DNA of 64,000 nt, taken from Brevipalpus yothersi (lineage: Eukaryota > Arthropoda > Arachnida > Trombidiformes > Tenuipalpidae). Location: contig QZCP01000334.1 of assembly GCA_003956705.1 (NCBI GenBank), positions 489,718-553,717 on the forward strand, in the 5' to 3' direction. Positions 35,959-48,324 of the stretch are shown piece by piece; within the stretch, counting starts at the first letter, position 1, and each line of letters begins with the position of its first letter. The notes under the pieces were generated by a model. The model had not been told where the DNA came from, did not search any database, and saw nothing but the letters and a program-made list of their open reading frames with translations. The position numbers were made by a program, and so were the translations under genes.

Positions 35959-38900
35959 TCATTCTTATTGAATCAATAGTCACTCTTCAACTATCATTGT
36001 GAGGAACAATCGAATGTCTTCCAAAATTTTGCTTGATTTATTTAAGTAACCAGTCAAATGCAGTAAAACCCATTTCCACCGATTCATTATGCAATTTATA
36101 CTTTGCTGACTTTTTGAATTCCATTTCCAATTCATGATGAGGAGAGGAGAGGAGAGGAGAACGAGAGAGAAAAGGAAGGTGTCTGTCTGATTAAATCGTC
36201 TGGAAAGCAAAAAACCATAGCAAACCCACACTGGTGTGCTACTTTAATGATGATCTTGATGATTTGAAATGTTTTTTATTTCCCAAATGTCAATCGAAAT
36301 CGTTCCTACCAACATGATAGCTATCAATACCATTCTCATTAACCGGCCACCGTTTGGCAGATGACCGCTACTGCTGTGTATCCCATATTCAAGATCCACC
36401 TTCAATTACAGCATTCGGTAATGGCTTACTGGCTGGAAATTTTGTGCCATTTTCGAGTGTTCAGGTCAAAAAGAAAATATATATCGAGCAAATGGGTGAT
36501 AGATTGTAGTAGTAATAGTATTTGCATCAGTATTGATCATTGCGAGTGTGAATTTTTTTGATTTACTCTCAAAAAAATATATATATTCGAAATTTTGGAG
36601 GTGAAAAATTCTTTCTCCTCTCCTTCTTTTCTCCCTTCTTTTCCATTCGCCCTGTTGCTCATTGAGATTCATCTTGGTATGTTGCCTTTTAACCTCTTTT
36701 CTCAAGTAAATTATCTTTTGTTTTTGTGGGACGAAAACATGGACACTCTACCAGTTATTCTGAAAAACCTCTCCTCCATTCAAACTTTTCTTCTTTTTCC
36801 CTCTCTTCTTCTTCTTCTTTTCCTTGAGCCTCAGCTTCTTCTTTGCACACTCATCCCAAATGCATTGATAATCGACATTTTAAATTGTTTCCGCACCGAT
36901 CGACAGGCGAAAATTGATTTTTTCTTCATGAATTTCGTAAATTATTCCTATTTTTCCATCTTCACCATTTACTTTTTGATGTCCGCTAAACCATTCTCAC
37001 CACAGGGTTTCATCTAATGAGGTTTTTACTCTCATGTTCTGCCATTCTCAAGCTATCGTGCTGAATTCTTTTCACTTCTCTTTCTCTCTTTCTCTTTCCT
37101 GGACCATGGATCATCCTCTATTTCCTTTTCTTCTTTCATCATCATTTAATATTCTGAGATGAAGATGAGTTGACCGATATGATGATGATTCAATCACTGA
37201 ACAATAGCCGGGTATTCAAGTGGATGGATAAACTACTCATTGATTGTCAACTGAAGCTTAATCTAATTATCAATCAGTTGAGTAGCTACAGTTTCTCTTT
37301 CCCTTTCCATCTTGGAATCATTCATCCCGCTAGTGTTTCGATGGGAATTGGTGGCTTCTGAATCATAACTCTTATTATATTTGTGTGTGTGTATGTATGT
37401 GTGTCTTAGCTGTATCATCTAGATGGAAATTCTGATCATGCCAGCGCATCTGAGAGAGAAGTGACACAAAAGCTTAACACTTTTGTGTTGATTTCCATGA
37501 AGTATTTGTTGCGCTACAAAGAAAGGTATCATCGTGCTGACTCAGTTGGTGTTGAGACTAGATGGAAACTAATCATCTGATCATAACAAGTCATTGAATG
37601 AGGTTTATTTTTGTGTCGATTTATTCTGTCCGGATGATAGAGAAACGAGTGATTGTGAAATGCTCATAAAATTGAACTAGAGAAAGGAAAAAAAGAAAGA
37701 GAAAGAGAAAGAGAGCGAGAGAGAAAAAAAATCCAGTGTCATACTAGTAGGTCGCTATTACTTTGTCATCGTGATCAACGGGTAAGCGTTTACCAGGTAG
37801 AGGCGATTCAGTGCACACATAATCGCGTCGTCAAAGAGGACAGATAAATGATACAAATAAAAGCTAGAGAGAGAAGTGGTAAAGATTTTGCACACCCAAT
37901 CACAAATGGTGAATATAATTATCGAATCGATAACTTGATTTGATCTTTGCTTCCGTACATGTCGTATTTTGCCTATAATTGTTTCGATATGCAATTGAAT
38001 GACTATCAATTGAGTCACCTTTTTCAATTGTGAGAAAGTGAGAGAGATGGAGAAGAAGAAGAAGAAGAAGAAGTACAAGTTGTGTGATGAAAAATTGAGT
38101 GTTTATGGTGTTGTTGTCGCTCAAGCCTAACTTCAATCCAATGGATTTTCCCATGATATACACATGTATATAAAGGACTGATGAAATCCCGTGCCTTATT
38201 CACCGTATCTAGGTTGAAATCATGGTGATGATCATCTCTCTCTCTCACTCTTTTTTCGCCGTGCAAATGCAACGCCACAGCAAGTAGACTGGTCTGTGTA
38301 TGTAGGCAAAGTAAGGCACATACACACACACATATATATATATATATCTACACTAGTGAGCATGAATTTGTGACAATCATAATTAGAATCACTAACCATC
38401 TTTTTACTCTTTTCTCTCTCATGGATGATGCATTTTACTCTCCCGCTTCAACTTTCAATTATCCGATTTTCTGCATGTCATGATGCAACTTACTCACTCT
38501 TTCTCTCAGTTGATGTCAATGATCACCATCTATTCCCTACCTATACTCTCCATCTCTCTCTCTCACACACACACATTTCAGCTCGATGATATAATGATCA
38601 AAAATCTCATCTCATCCCTTATATATCCCATTGCCATGTTTCTGGTCATCATTTAGCTTGAAATCGATCACCAAAAAATTGATGAATATTGGAAGCAATT
38701 CGTTCTGACAGACGATATGCTCTCGTATATATTTATAGGTGCTACTGTGTATGTGTTTGTGTATATTAGTTTCAGAGGCACTCATATCACGGTGCATGAT
38801 GAGAGTGGTGGTAGAGGGATGAGGATTGATTTTCAATTGGGTAGAAAAAAAGATGAAGGCAACAATCATGATGCTGATTGTGCTTAATAGTGGTCATGAT

Positions 38901-39640
38901 GACGAGTATCTTGGTATACTTTAACCGCACTTTTTTTTCCTCCCCTCTATCTCGCTATCCTGCTTTTTGAGTACATACACAAACACACACTTAAAATTTA
39001 CAGAGAGAGAGAGAGAGAAATTCATTAAACGTGTCCAAAATCCTGACACACATGTATACACATCCACACTCACACTGATGTTAAATTTCAAGTTTTCCAT
39101 TGAATGAAGCTTACGTTTGTTTCAGATGATCGAGTGGATGCAGAGGATTAATTTTGCATGGAAGATTTCATTTGATTATCCATCAGCTTTGGGCCACTGG
39201 CCATACTTAGGCCGTGCAATGAGTTTACGTTTAAATCGAAGTGAAGAGTAAAATAATCTGATATATCTAGTAGCTCATCATTCAGGTTCTCTTCTCAGAT
39301 GGTTTCCATCTTTCTTTCTCTCTCATTGATTGTCAGATATTATTGCTAATACTTTCCTCTCTGATAATCTTAAGTCGATCGAGTTAACGATTCCACCCCA
39401 CAAATGAGAGAGAGAAGGAGAAAGAACTCATTTCTCTGTTTGTGGGTTTGTAAGAAGAGTCGATCATGCGTTAACGATTATATTGGAGTAAATTTAATCA
39501 CGATTACGATAAGTCCGCTTCTTTGGTGAAAAGTTAGCAGCTATGACGCTGGAAAAGTTCTTGTTGCTGATCAGAGGACTCTGATTTCAACTATCAATCA
39601 TACGTGTAAATAGATAGTTGAGTAAGGAACTCGTAATACG

Positions 39641-39642
<2 letters not shown>

Positions 39643-39683
<41 letters not shown>
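39643..39683. repeat. (CT)n microsatellite
   Basis: CT tract of about 41 bp. Confidence 0.95.
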
Positions 39684-39687
<4 letters not shown>

Positions 39688-41343
39688 ATCAAGTTTGGGC
39701 GGGAAAACTAACCAAATGGAGCGAATGTGATATACCTCCTAGTTTGATGGGCACTTGAAAAAAAGAGAAGAATTCTCCATCTTTTCCTCCCTTTATGACA
39801 ACTTTCATCCCACCAATGGCATTGGCTCAGGTAATGATGGCGATGAATATGATTAGATAGACAGCTTGAAGAAGATCTCTCCATCAACCATTTACAGCCT
39901 CCCTGCAATCTTTATTCATGTTTATGTATGAGATGGAGGCCGGTAGTTTCTCGTAAGCAACAAGTCGGCAAAGAAATTCTGCACCAATTTCGTATCATCT
40001 CTCTCTCTCTCTCTCTTCCCTGAAATGTGTGGAAGTGTCATAGAAGAGATTTCACAAGCAAGTCCAAGTAGCTCGATTAACTGGTCTCAAGGCAGACATG
40101 ATATGTTGTATATACCACAGGTTTTGCCTTCATGCATATACATATGTACATACACACACACACACTGTATGTTATTACCTCTGATTTAAAAAGAGACGGA
40201 TAGAAAATTTTTGAATGATCAATGCAAAATAAGGATAAATCGTTTTCCTTTTTTCTTAGAACATGTGTACAGTAGTTGAGAGTGTGAAAAAAGTAAATTT
40301 TTCAATTTTCTCTGACTTCGTTTGGAGATATTTTGATTATCAAATCATCACCGATTGAAGAGTAGGATTCCTTTTTCCCACTAAATGGACACACTCACTT
40401 AGCTAACTAATCATGTAGCAACTTAGTCATTGCTTGTTTTCTCAAGAGAGAGACAGAGTGAGGAAAAGGTTTCTCTTCAGCTAGAAATAATCGATTTACT
40501 ATTTTATGTAATCAAAATTTCACCTCATTTCACTCTTGATGTTGTATGTATGCATGATACATCTTTTCATCATGTTACACAGATGAGCTTGTTCAATTTT
40601 ACCATGAAAATTTGTCTACCAAATACTTCCTCCTCACTTATCATGATGATATATTCTTGAATATATCTTTCACTACTTTTCTTTGATCATGTCTCATTGC
40701 GAAAGTGAAATAGAGAGAGAGAGATCTTATTACGTCAAACTGAAAATTTACCTCTATTACTCTACTCCTACCTCAGTGTTGATGATCAGTGATCAACATC
40801 ATCCCAAGCGATTGCACTTAACTTGCCTACTTTTTCAACCCAACTTCTGAAATCAACTCTCTCTTTCTTGTGTGTGTTGCCCTGCCCGAGTACTTGCTAG
40901 CCTTCACTATGGTCTACTCCTTTCATCTTCTTTTCCAATCTTAACCAACTTTTGCTTTATTCTACAGCCTCCTTAAGGCATTGCAAATCATGGCGCACGA
41001 TGATTGCAACTACTTATTACTCCGCAATTTGCTCCCCTAAATATTCATACTGCCATGAGTATTCGCTAATTTCATTCCACACATACAGATCTTCTTTCAC
41101 CGTTTATGAGCGCGTCATTCTCTCTCTCTCTTTCTATCTCAAATTATTTCTTCTAAAACCTTTCAGAAGTATGTGTGTGTGTGTGTGTGTGTGATAGAAA
41201 AAGAGAAGAAGATATACCATAGATTTCACTGTGGGCTTCGCTGTCGATTACTTGCGGATTGCCTCTACCGTCACGTTAACACGCCAGTTGTGCTTATTAA
41301 ACATGCACGAAGCAACGGCGTATCAATAAGAGAAAAAGAAAGC

Positions 41344-41349
<6 letters not shown>

Positions 41350-41402
<53 letters not shown>
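41350..41402. repeat. (CT)n microsatellite
   Basis: CT tract of about 53 bp. Confidence 0.95.
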
Positions 41403-41406
<4 letters not shown>

Positions 41407-42300
41407 TTCAGAATTACCATGGTTCTGCGTTGATGCGTTTTAGTATGATGATGAATCATCATCGTAGAGAGAGAGAGAGATCATCAATGATCTCTCTTTT
41501 CTCTTTTTTTAGAGCTTCGTTGCCTCCTCGCAGCTTATGTAATGTCTATTTCCCACCGCTTGATCTGGTTGACCATGAATCCAAATGTATAGTGTAAAGT
41601 CTATGAGGCACACAAACACATACACTAGTGAGTAGTAATTGAGAGAGAGAGAGAATAAGTTGAAAGAAGTTTAGCAGATGAAGAAGAAGGGGCTGTCAAG
41701 TGAGTTCCAAAAGAGTTGGGTAGAAAGAGCAAGATTTCCGCCACAGAGAATGGCTATGTGTGTATGTGTGTGTGTGTGTGTGTGTGTGTTGAAGGTGATT
41801 CAGGTGAGAGATAGTGAGAGTAATAGTGAGAGGAATACAGAGAGAGTGAAAATCTATGGGGCAAACAAAAATATGGGGGCAAACCGGTAAGATCTTGTGG
41901 CACCCGGAAGATGAACAAGGTAAAGAGCAAGGAGCATCATCGTCAAGCATCATCTAGGAAATATCTGTGGTGAGAAAATAGGAAAAAAGAGATAGAGGAA
42001 GAGAGAGACAAGCAAGACAGCTTGAGGGAAGAGAGAATTAACTTGAGAGGAAAAGATTTTCACTACTAAAATCCGGGAAAAATCTGTGTATGCTTGATTT
42101 AAGTTTCACACTTATCATCTTCACCTTGCAGCTCAATTTTACCTTGAAAATGAACGTGAATAATGTATTCTCAATGACTAACTGTTTCATCATATTTAAT
42201 TCATTTTTCCCATGGATTATTTCCTAGTTTTTTCCCGAACCAAAAAGCTACTCATCTCTCATCTCGTCAAACATTCTTGCTGTCTCTCTCTCTGTATCTG

Positions 42301-42840
42301 TCTCTTTCTCGTTTAACTCACTAGCAGTCGCTCATTGCGTTCGCTTTCGTTTCGAAGTCTAAAATCATTGAATCAATTATTTGGTCTGATGTATCAGATA
42401 AGTTCAGATTAAGGCTGCATTTTCCAGCATAAAATGCCGATGGTTAAAATTGTTTATTCGCCCCCTTGAAGTGCGCAACTTTCGGCAGCTTCAATACTTA
42501 AATACAAGTTGGTCCGGCCCGTCATACGACGGGCCAGAGTTAGATCAGAGTAAATTTGGAGATGTGTTTTAGGCTGAGACGCTCACAGCTCGCTTCGCTC
42601 GCCGTTCGCTACGTACTGGCCTCTCATTTCCATACACTAATCCTTTTTAGGCCTCTGGCGTTGGAAGAAAATGGAAGAGAAAGAGAAAGAAAGAGAAAAA
42701 GAAAGAGGCAGAGAAAGAGAACTCGCTACGCTCAATTGAGTTTTTATTGGTTAACGCTAGTAATAGTATAGATCGAGCCAACTTTGCTCAGGCCACTTCG
42801 GCCGGCGCATCTTTACCGCGCCGGCCCAAAAATTCTCTTA
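42301..42840. other. GC-richer island with short perfect palindromes
   Basis: Composition changes sharply from the AT-rich surroundings, with many CpG steps. Perfect stem-loops: GGCCCGTC/GACGGGCC (42516-42523 and 42528-42535, loop ATAC); GGCCGGCGC/GCGCCGGCC (42800-42808 and 42818-42826, 9-nt loop); GGCC/GGCC (42791-42803). Also GCTCGC direct repeats (about 42588-42602) and CTCGCTACGCTC near 42723. There is no coding frame of note. It could be a promoter or CpG-type island, a palindromic mobile element or inserted organellar DNA; I cannot decide. Confidence 0.6.
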
Positions 42841-45387
42841 GACTTTGTTCACTTTCAAAATCTAACTTTTCCATTTCCCGACTTATTTCGATGGTAGTGA
42901 TGGTTGTGATGGTGGAGGAGGAGGAGAGAGAGAGGGTCTGTTGAGAATGGAAATGTATTGATGATGATGGGAAAAAGTGAGAAAAATCATTTGGTTAGCT
43001 TCTTCGAGCTGATGGAAAAGTAAAAGATGCTATGTTAGTAGTAGCAGTTGTTAGTTGGGATGATGGTTAAAACTTTGCTTTACGGGGCAAGAGGCTTACA
43101 TCATTTCTAGTTAGATCAGCAGCGTTAGCACTCAGGCATCGGATGATGATTTTTTCCTTTAACTTCGTGTTCCTTTCTGTCTCTCCCTCCTCTTTCGTTA
43201 AAACCTTCCTGCTTTTTTGGCCACGAAATTCGCGATTTATTGTGAAAATCCTTCTGCTTGGGCTTTTCTTCATGGTCATGCTCGATGTATATTGTAATCA
43301 AAAATTATTCATCGGTATGTATTAGTGTATATACACACAAGTGTTTGTGTATATGTGTGTATGAGTTTAGCAGTAGCAATGCATGAGAGAAAGTAGGAAT
43401 ACTGTTTTCTTCCTCTCTCTACTCACTTTTGGTCGATTGTTCTCAGGCTTTAAGATAATGATATGAACATAGATGGAGAGAGAAATGATGATGGTAAAAT
43501 TCGAACGATAAATGATGTTGTTTATAAGTGTACATCTCGCGCGTGCTTATGAAACTCAATATTAATACCATCACTAATCATTCCTATCAGCCAGTTGCAT
43601 GCTGGCCAACCGCTAGACTAGTGACTCTTACATAAGAATTGTGTCTCGTGAGACATGAATTTAGGTGAGGAAAAGAACGATAATCTCATGAATAACTAAC
43701 ACAAGTTGTGTGTGTATGTGTGTGTATTCTTTTGCCAGTTCCTTTTTTTGTATTAGCCATATTTTCTCAAAAAAATGATATCTCTGAAATGGAACGGTAC
43801 TTTACCGTATATTCACTGCACTCGAAACTACTCACACAGACATCCAACAACAATGAATTAATAATGATAATCTAGTAGAAAAGAGTAGCTACTACTAAAT
43901 GAATTTCGAGCATCTTGGCCAACTTTCAGTGTTCCCATATCATTTCGTGAGCGAGAAAAAAGAAGATAGAGAATAATATCAGGTGATTATGATTATAATA
44001 TTCAAGACACTAGAGCTCGTTTGTGTCACAATTTCATCGCTGAATGTGTTTGTGTGTGTCTGTGTGCTACCTCTTTTCTCTAGATCTCAGTAGGTAGACA
44101 GAGAAAGTAGAAAAAGGTATTCACTCAACCCCAATAAAAATAAATTTTATCTGATATTGTTATTTTTTATTTGAGATACTGTTCTTTCTCCAAATCACTT
44201 GGATTGGTGTTTCGCAAAAAAGCAGAAGCCTTGAAGCAGTTGAAATCTCATCACACTTTTGCTCTATCTTTTACTCTCTTCTCTTCTCATCTTCCTCACG
44301 TTTTGATGATGACTGGATGATGGTTTCATCAATTTTAAAATCTTGTTTGCATGCAAGTGAGCGTATATAACTAATCATAATAAGATCAGATATTTGGGTA
44401 AACATTTGATAGGTGATAGAGTAAGAGAAAAAATCATCAAGTGAGGCAAAATTTTGACATTTTTAGAGAGAAATGTGATTGCTTCGTGTTTTTTATTATT
44501 TTTAATTCTTCACTTCAATCGATATCATCATCTTGATCCTTTAATTGAAATAGATTAATGTTGATGGGCTTGCTGCTGATTTTGAAAATTAGAAGCAATC
44601 TTACACTTACACATTAGGTTAGAAAATCATGCTAATAAGAATGATCAACAAGTTTGTCCACAAGTGCTATTCATCCTCGAGCAATATTTTGCCACTAAGA
44701 TGGGTGAATAAGTTTTTTCTTTTTCACTCCCTTCTATTCGACTGTATCATCTATATCATGATAAAATTCATGTACGTATGAATATAGAGTTGAAATGTGA
44801 AGTTGAATCGATAGTTGATCATGATATGAATAAAGAGAGAGGAATAAAGACAAGTCAGAATGCGTGTGTGTATATGTGTGCACTTGAAGAGCTACACACA
44901 ATTTTGGAATGATACAGAGAAGCAAGAATTAGTATCACCGTATCATCTTAATGTCCCTTGTTTTCGTACAGAAAGCTTATCTAAATCCTGAAAGTTAAGA
45001 TCAGCATGCAGCTTCCTCTCTCTTTTCCTCTCCTCTACAATTGGATTAGCCATAGTATCACCCTGGGTTTCTCTTTACTCTCTTTTCTCTCTCTCTCTCC
45101 ATCTTTATCTTCCTACTTCACTGTAAAGCCTCGCGTTGGCGTGAAATTCTCGGAAAAGTAACATGAGCATTTCCACAGAAGAATGTTGATCTCAATCAAA
45201 TCTTTCAATTTAACCTATTGTCTGAATTTCTTTTCTCTCCTTCTGTCTCTTTCTCTTTCTTCTCTCTCTTATTTTTGTTTTTTCTCTTCTTTTCAATCTT
45301 TTTATGAGCTTTCAACATTTTGATTCGAATTTCTACTTCTTCACTTGACAAAAAGATTCTGATTGCATCTCCCTCTTCTTGTTACAG
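42841..45387. other. Non-coding stretch upstream of first visible dve exon
   Basis: No exon supported. It ends in a pyrimidine-rich run (about 45220-45387) that serves as the polypyrimidine tract and acceptor (TTGTTACAG) of the exon at 45388. Confidence 0.55.
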
Positions 45388-45846
45388 ATCGAGCAAATAT
45401 TCCAATAAGATGTATTATCGAAAGAGTGAGCAGCAATTCAGTAGCCGATAAAGATTCATCGGAAAGCAATAGTCTTGCTACCGGGGGCCGATCTCTTAAC
45501 GATATTGGCCTTGCCGGTAGCGTTTCCAGTGGTTCATCTTTAACTCCCAATTCATCATCATCTGGATCCGGTAATGGACCGACAATCTCATCATCACCAT
45601 GTTCATCATCGATAAACGGTATCAGTCCTTCGGGACAAGCTGCCAGCGAATCAGTTGCCGAAAGTATTACTGGAAATCGCTTATCCCACAGCCCAAATCA
45701 AACGACTAATGCATGTTTAACTAAAGGATCTGTGGTGGAACAGGACTCATTCGCAATAATAACGTCCAGTGTCCCACTATCTGATCTGGTTCGAACAGCT
45801 CTCCAAAGGCTCGGCTATTCATCATCCGAAATACCGGGAGCAAAAG
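45388..45846 (+). CDS. dve: dve exon a (start of ULD, Ser/Gly insert)
   Basis: Acceptor TTGTTACAG; donor GTTTGT (weak, non-consensus at +3). Encodes 152 whole codons plus split ends. The IPIRCIIER strand is followed by about 95 residues rich in Ser, Gly, Asn and Thr, then the conserved LSDLVRTALQRLGYSSSEIPGAKG end. The lack of any stop through the low-complexity insert, and the conserved blocks on both sides of it, argue that it is translated and not an unspliced intron. Confidence 0.85.
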
Positions 45847-46040
45847 GTTTGTGAACCTTCTTCCTCCTCTTTTGTCGCTCTCATCAATTCAATCAAAATT
45901 ACTCATATCCACTCACAATTAAATAATGAGCACACCAATGAAGATATGAAACTTCATCTCTCAACACATTATCTCATCAATAACAGAATCTCTCCCTTTT
46001 TCTTCTCATATTTTGAGCTTGTTGCATCATTTTTTCATTG

Positions 46041-46076
<36 letters not shown>

Positions 46077-47854
46077 ACAAGCGTGTACCCATCATAAGTG
46101 CATGTGTATTTGTGTGGGGGTATTCATTCCTACATTAATATTGGCATCTCAATTCAGATATTCACTCAATTTTCTTGCCACTACCCCATTCATTTTACAT
46201 CTCTATCTGTCTATCTACTACTATATACACACATACATCTTTTTCGGGCCCTTCTTTTTTCTACATTGTTTTCTCACTTCAATCTCACGACTTAGCTCTC
46301 TTTACTCCTTCACTGCCATCAAATCTCTCTCCTCCAACATCACTTGCTCTCTCTCTCTCTTTGATTTCTGCTCAACTTGAATTGCTGCCGATTAAATCAA
46401 GATCTAGGCAAACAATTGATAAGATTTTCGGTTAGATTCTCCTACTACTACTTGTGCCTCTTATTCTTTTTTATACTTGTTGAGCAACCGGTCATTATCA
46501 CAATTGTTTGCCTACACTTTGGCTGATTGTGCATAGTCCATCAATTGATTTTGTGTTTAGTTCTCCTTTCTAGGGCTTGTTCTCGTATGTGTGAGAACAT
46601 GTAAAAATCAAGACAGTTATTCAAGAAATGATGATTATTTAATTTATCTACTCTCAATTGTGATGGTCAATCAAAAATCAAAAAATTGTTTCCCTGCCAT
46701 CCTATTTTCATTCCCTTCTCATCATATCGGTCCACTAATCGACTTAATCGTTATTCTTCTCTCACTTGTTAGCACTCACTCAAATGTAAATGATGGACAA
46801 CAATGGAAAAATAAGAAATGCATGGCTACAAATAGTTCACATACATGTTGATCGTTGTTCCATGCTCATGTTGATTTGTTGATGTGAGAGCGAGAGAAAA
46901 TCTGTTGAGATTCTTTTACCAAAATCAGCCCTATTCTTTATCTACAAAATAGCTAGCAAACTTTGAATTCTTCTATCAGTTCCATGGGATTAGCTCTGTT
47001 TCTTGATCAAAATAATTTTACTCCTAGAATTCGTATATTATCATATTGTTATACCTTTATTACATTAGCTCCTTACCATCCCCTATTGATACACGCACAG
47101 TAGCTGCATCACTTGAGAATATATATTAGTTTATAAGTAGCTGGAAGATAGTAGTAGTAGTAGTAGTAGCTTTTTTTCTCTGTAGTTTATTGAGTGCTTG
47201 TAGATCACACGTCAACATATGCACAGTCTCTGTCAACTTGTTGCTGTCTCTCTCTCTCTCTCTCTCTCTCTTGTGTCTCTTTCTTCAGTATGTGTTTGCA
47301 CATGTTAAATCTACCTGTGTGCATACATACAAGAGAATGAAGTAAGATTCTCCTTTATCCTCCTCGATCTATCTCATGCCGGTCTTGTTTCTTTCTTGCC
47401 TCCCATCTTTACCACTGCATGAATGATGTACTAAGAAAGAGAAAAAGAAAGAGAGAGAGAGAAGAAAATAAAAATGCTAGTCAGCCAACAACCGGTAAAG
47501 TAATATGCTACGTGATCGGCCATGGCGAGCTGCTTACCTTCTACCTATCGTAATAGCTATCAAACATGATAGACAAGATTGAAATTAATCCGGATTATAG
47601 ATGACTGAAAATTCGCTTCGTTATCCCTTCGCTCTAGCTATATAGTACACATGTATGATGATGTAAAGGAAAAAGAGCGAATAAAGAGAGGTAGAAAGAG
47701 AAAGAGATTCCCGAATCGGCCAAAAAGACCTTGCTGTATTCAGCTAAATGCCGATTTAGCTGTTGTACGGCTTAATAGATTTAGTCTCTTTTCTCTCTCT
47801 CTATCACTTTGATTTGTAAGAACATGAGTGAGAAAGATGAAGTAAGAAATAAAG

Positions 47855-47902
<48 letters not shown>

Positions 47903-48277
47903 NNNNNNNNNNNNNNNNNNNNNNNNNNNNNNNNNNNNNNNNNNNNNNNNNNNNNNNNNNNNNNNNNNNNNNNNNNNNNNNNNNNNNNNNNNNNNNNNNN
48001 NNNNNNNNNNNNNNNNNNNNNNNNNNNNNNNNNNNNNNNNNNNNNNNNNNNNNNNNNNNNNNNNNNNNNNNNNNNNNNNNNNNNNNNNNNNNNNNNNNNN
48101 NNNNNNNNNNNNNNNNNNNNNNNNNNNNNNNNNNNNNNNNNNNNNNNNNNNNNNNNNNNNNNNNNNNNNNNNNNNNNNNNNNNNNNNNNNNNNNNNNNNN
48201 NNNNNNNNNNNNNNNNNNNNNNNNNNNNNNNNNNNNNNNNNNNNNNNNNNNNNNNNNNNNNNNNNNNNNNNNNNNNA

Positions 48278-48324
<47 letters not shown>

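Noticed and set aside
36595..37017. 140-codon + strand frame rich in Leu, Phe and Ser
   Set aside because: It arises from pyrimidine-rich DNA, which yields Phe, Leu and Ser codons without stops; no domain or conserved motif.
39126..39251. 41-codon frame directly after a TTTGTTTCAG acceptor-like site
   Set aside because: Short, ends in a stop without a donor, no recognisable similarity; could be chance. It would need transcript evidence.
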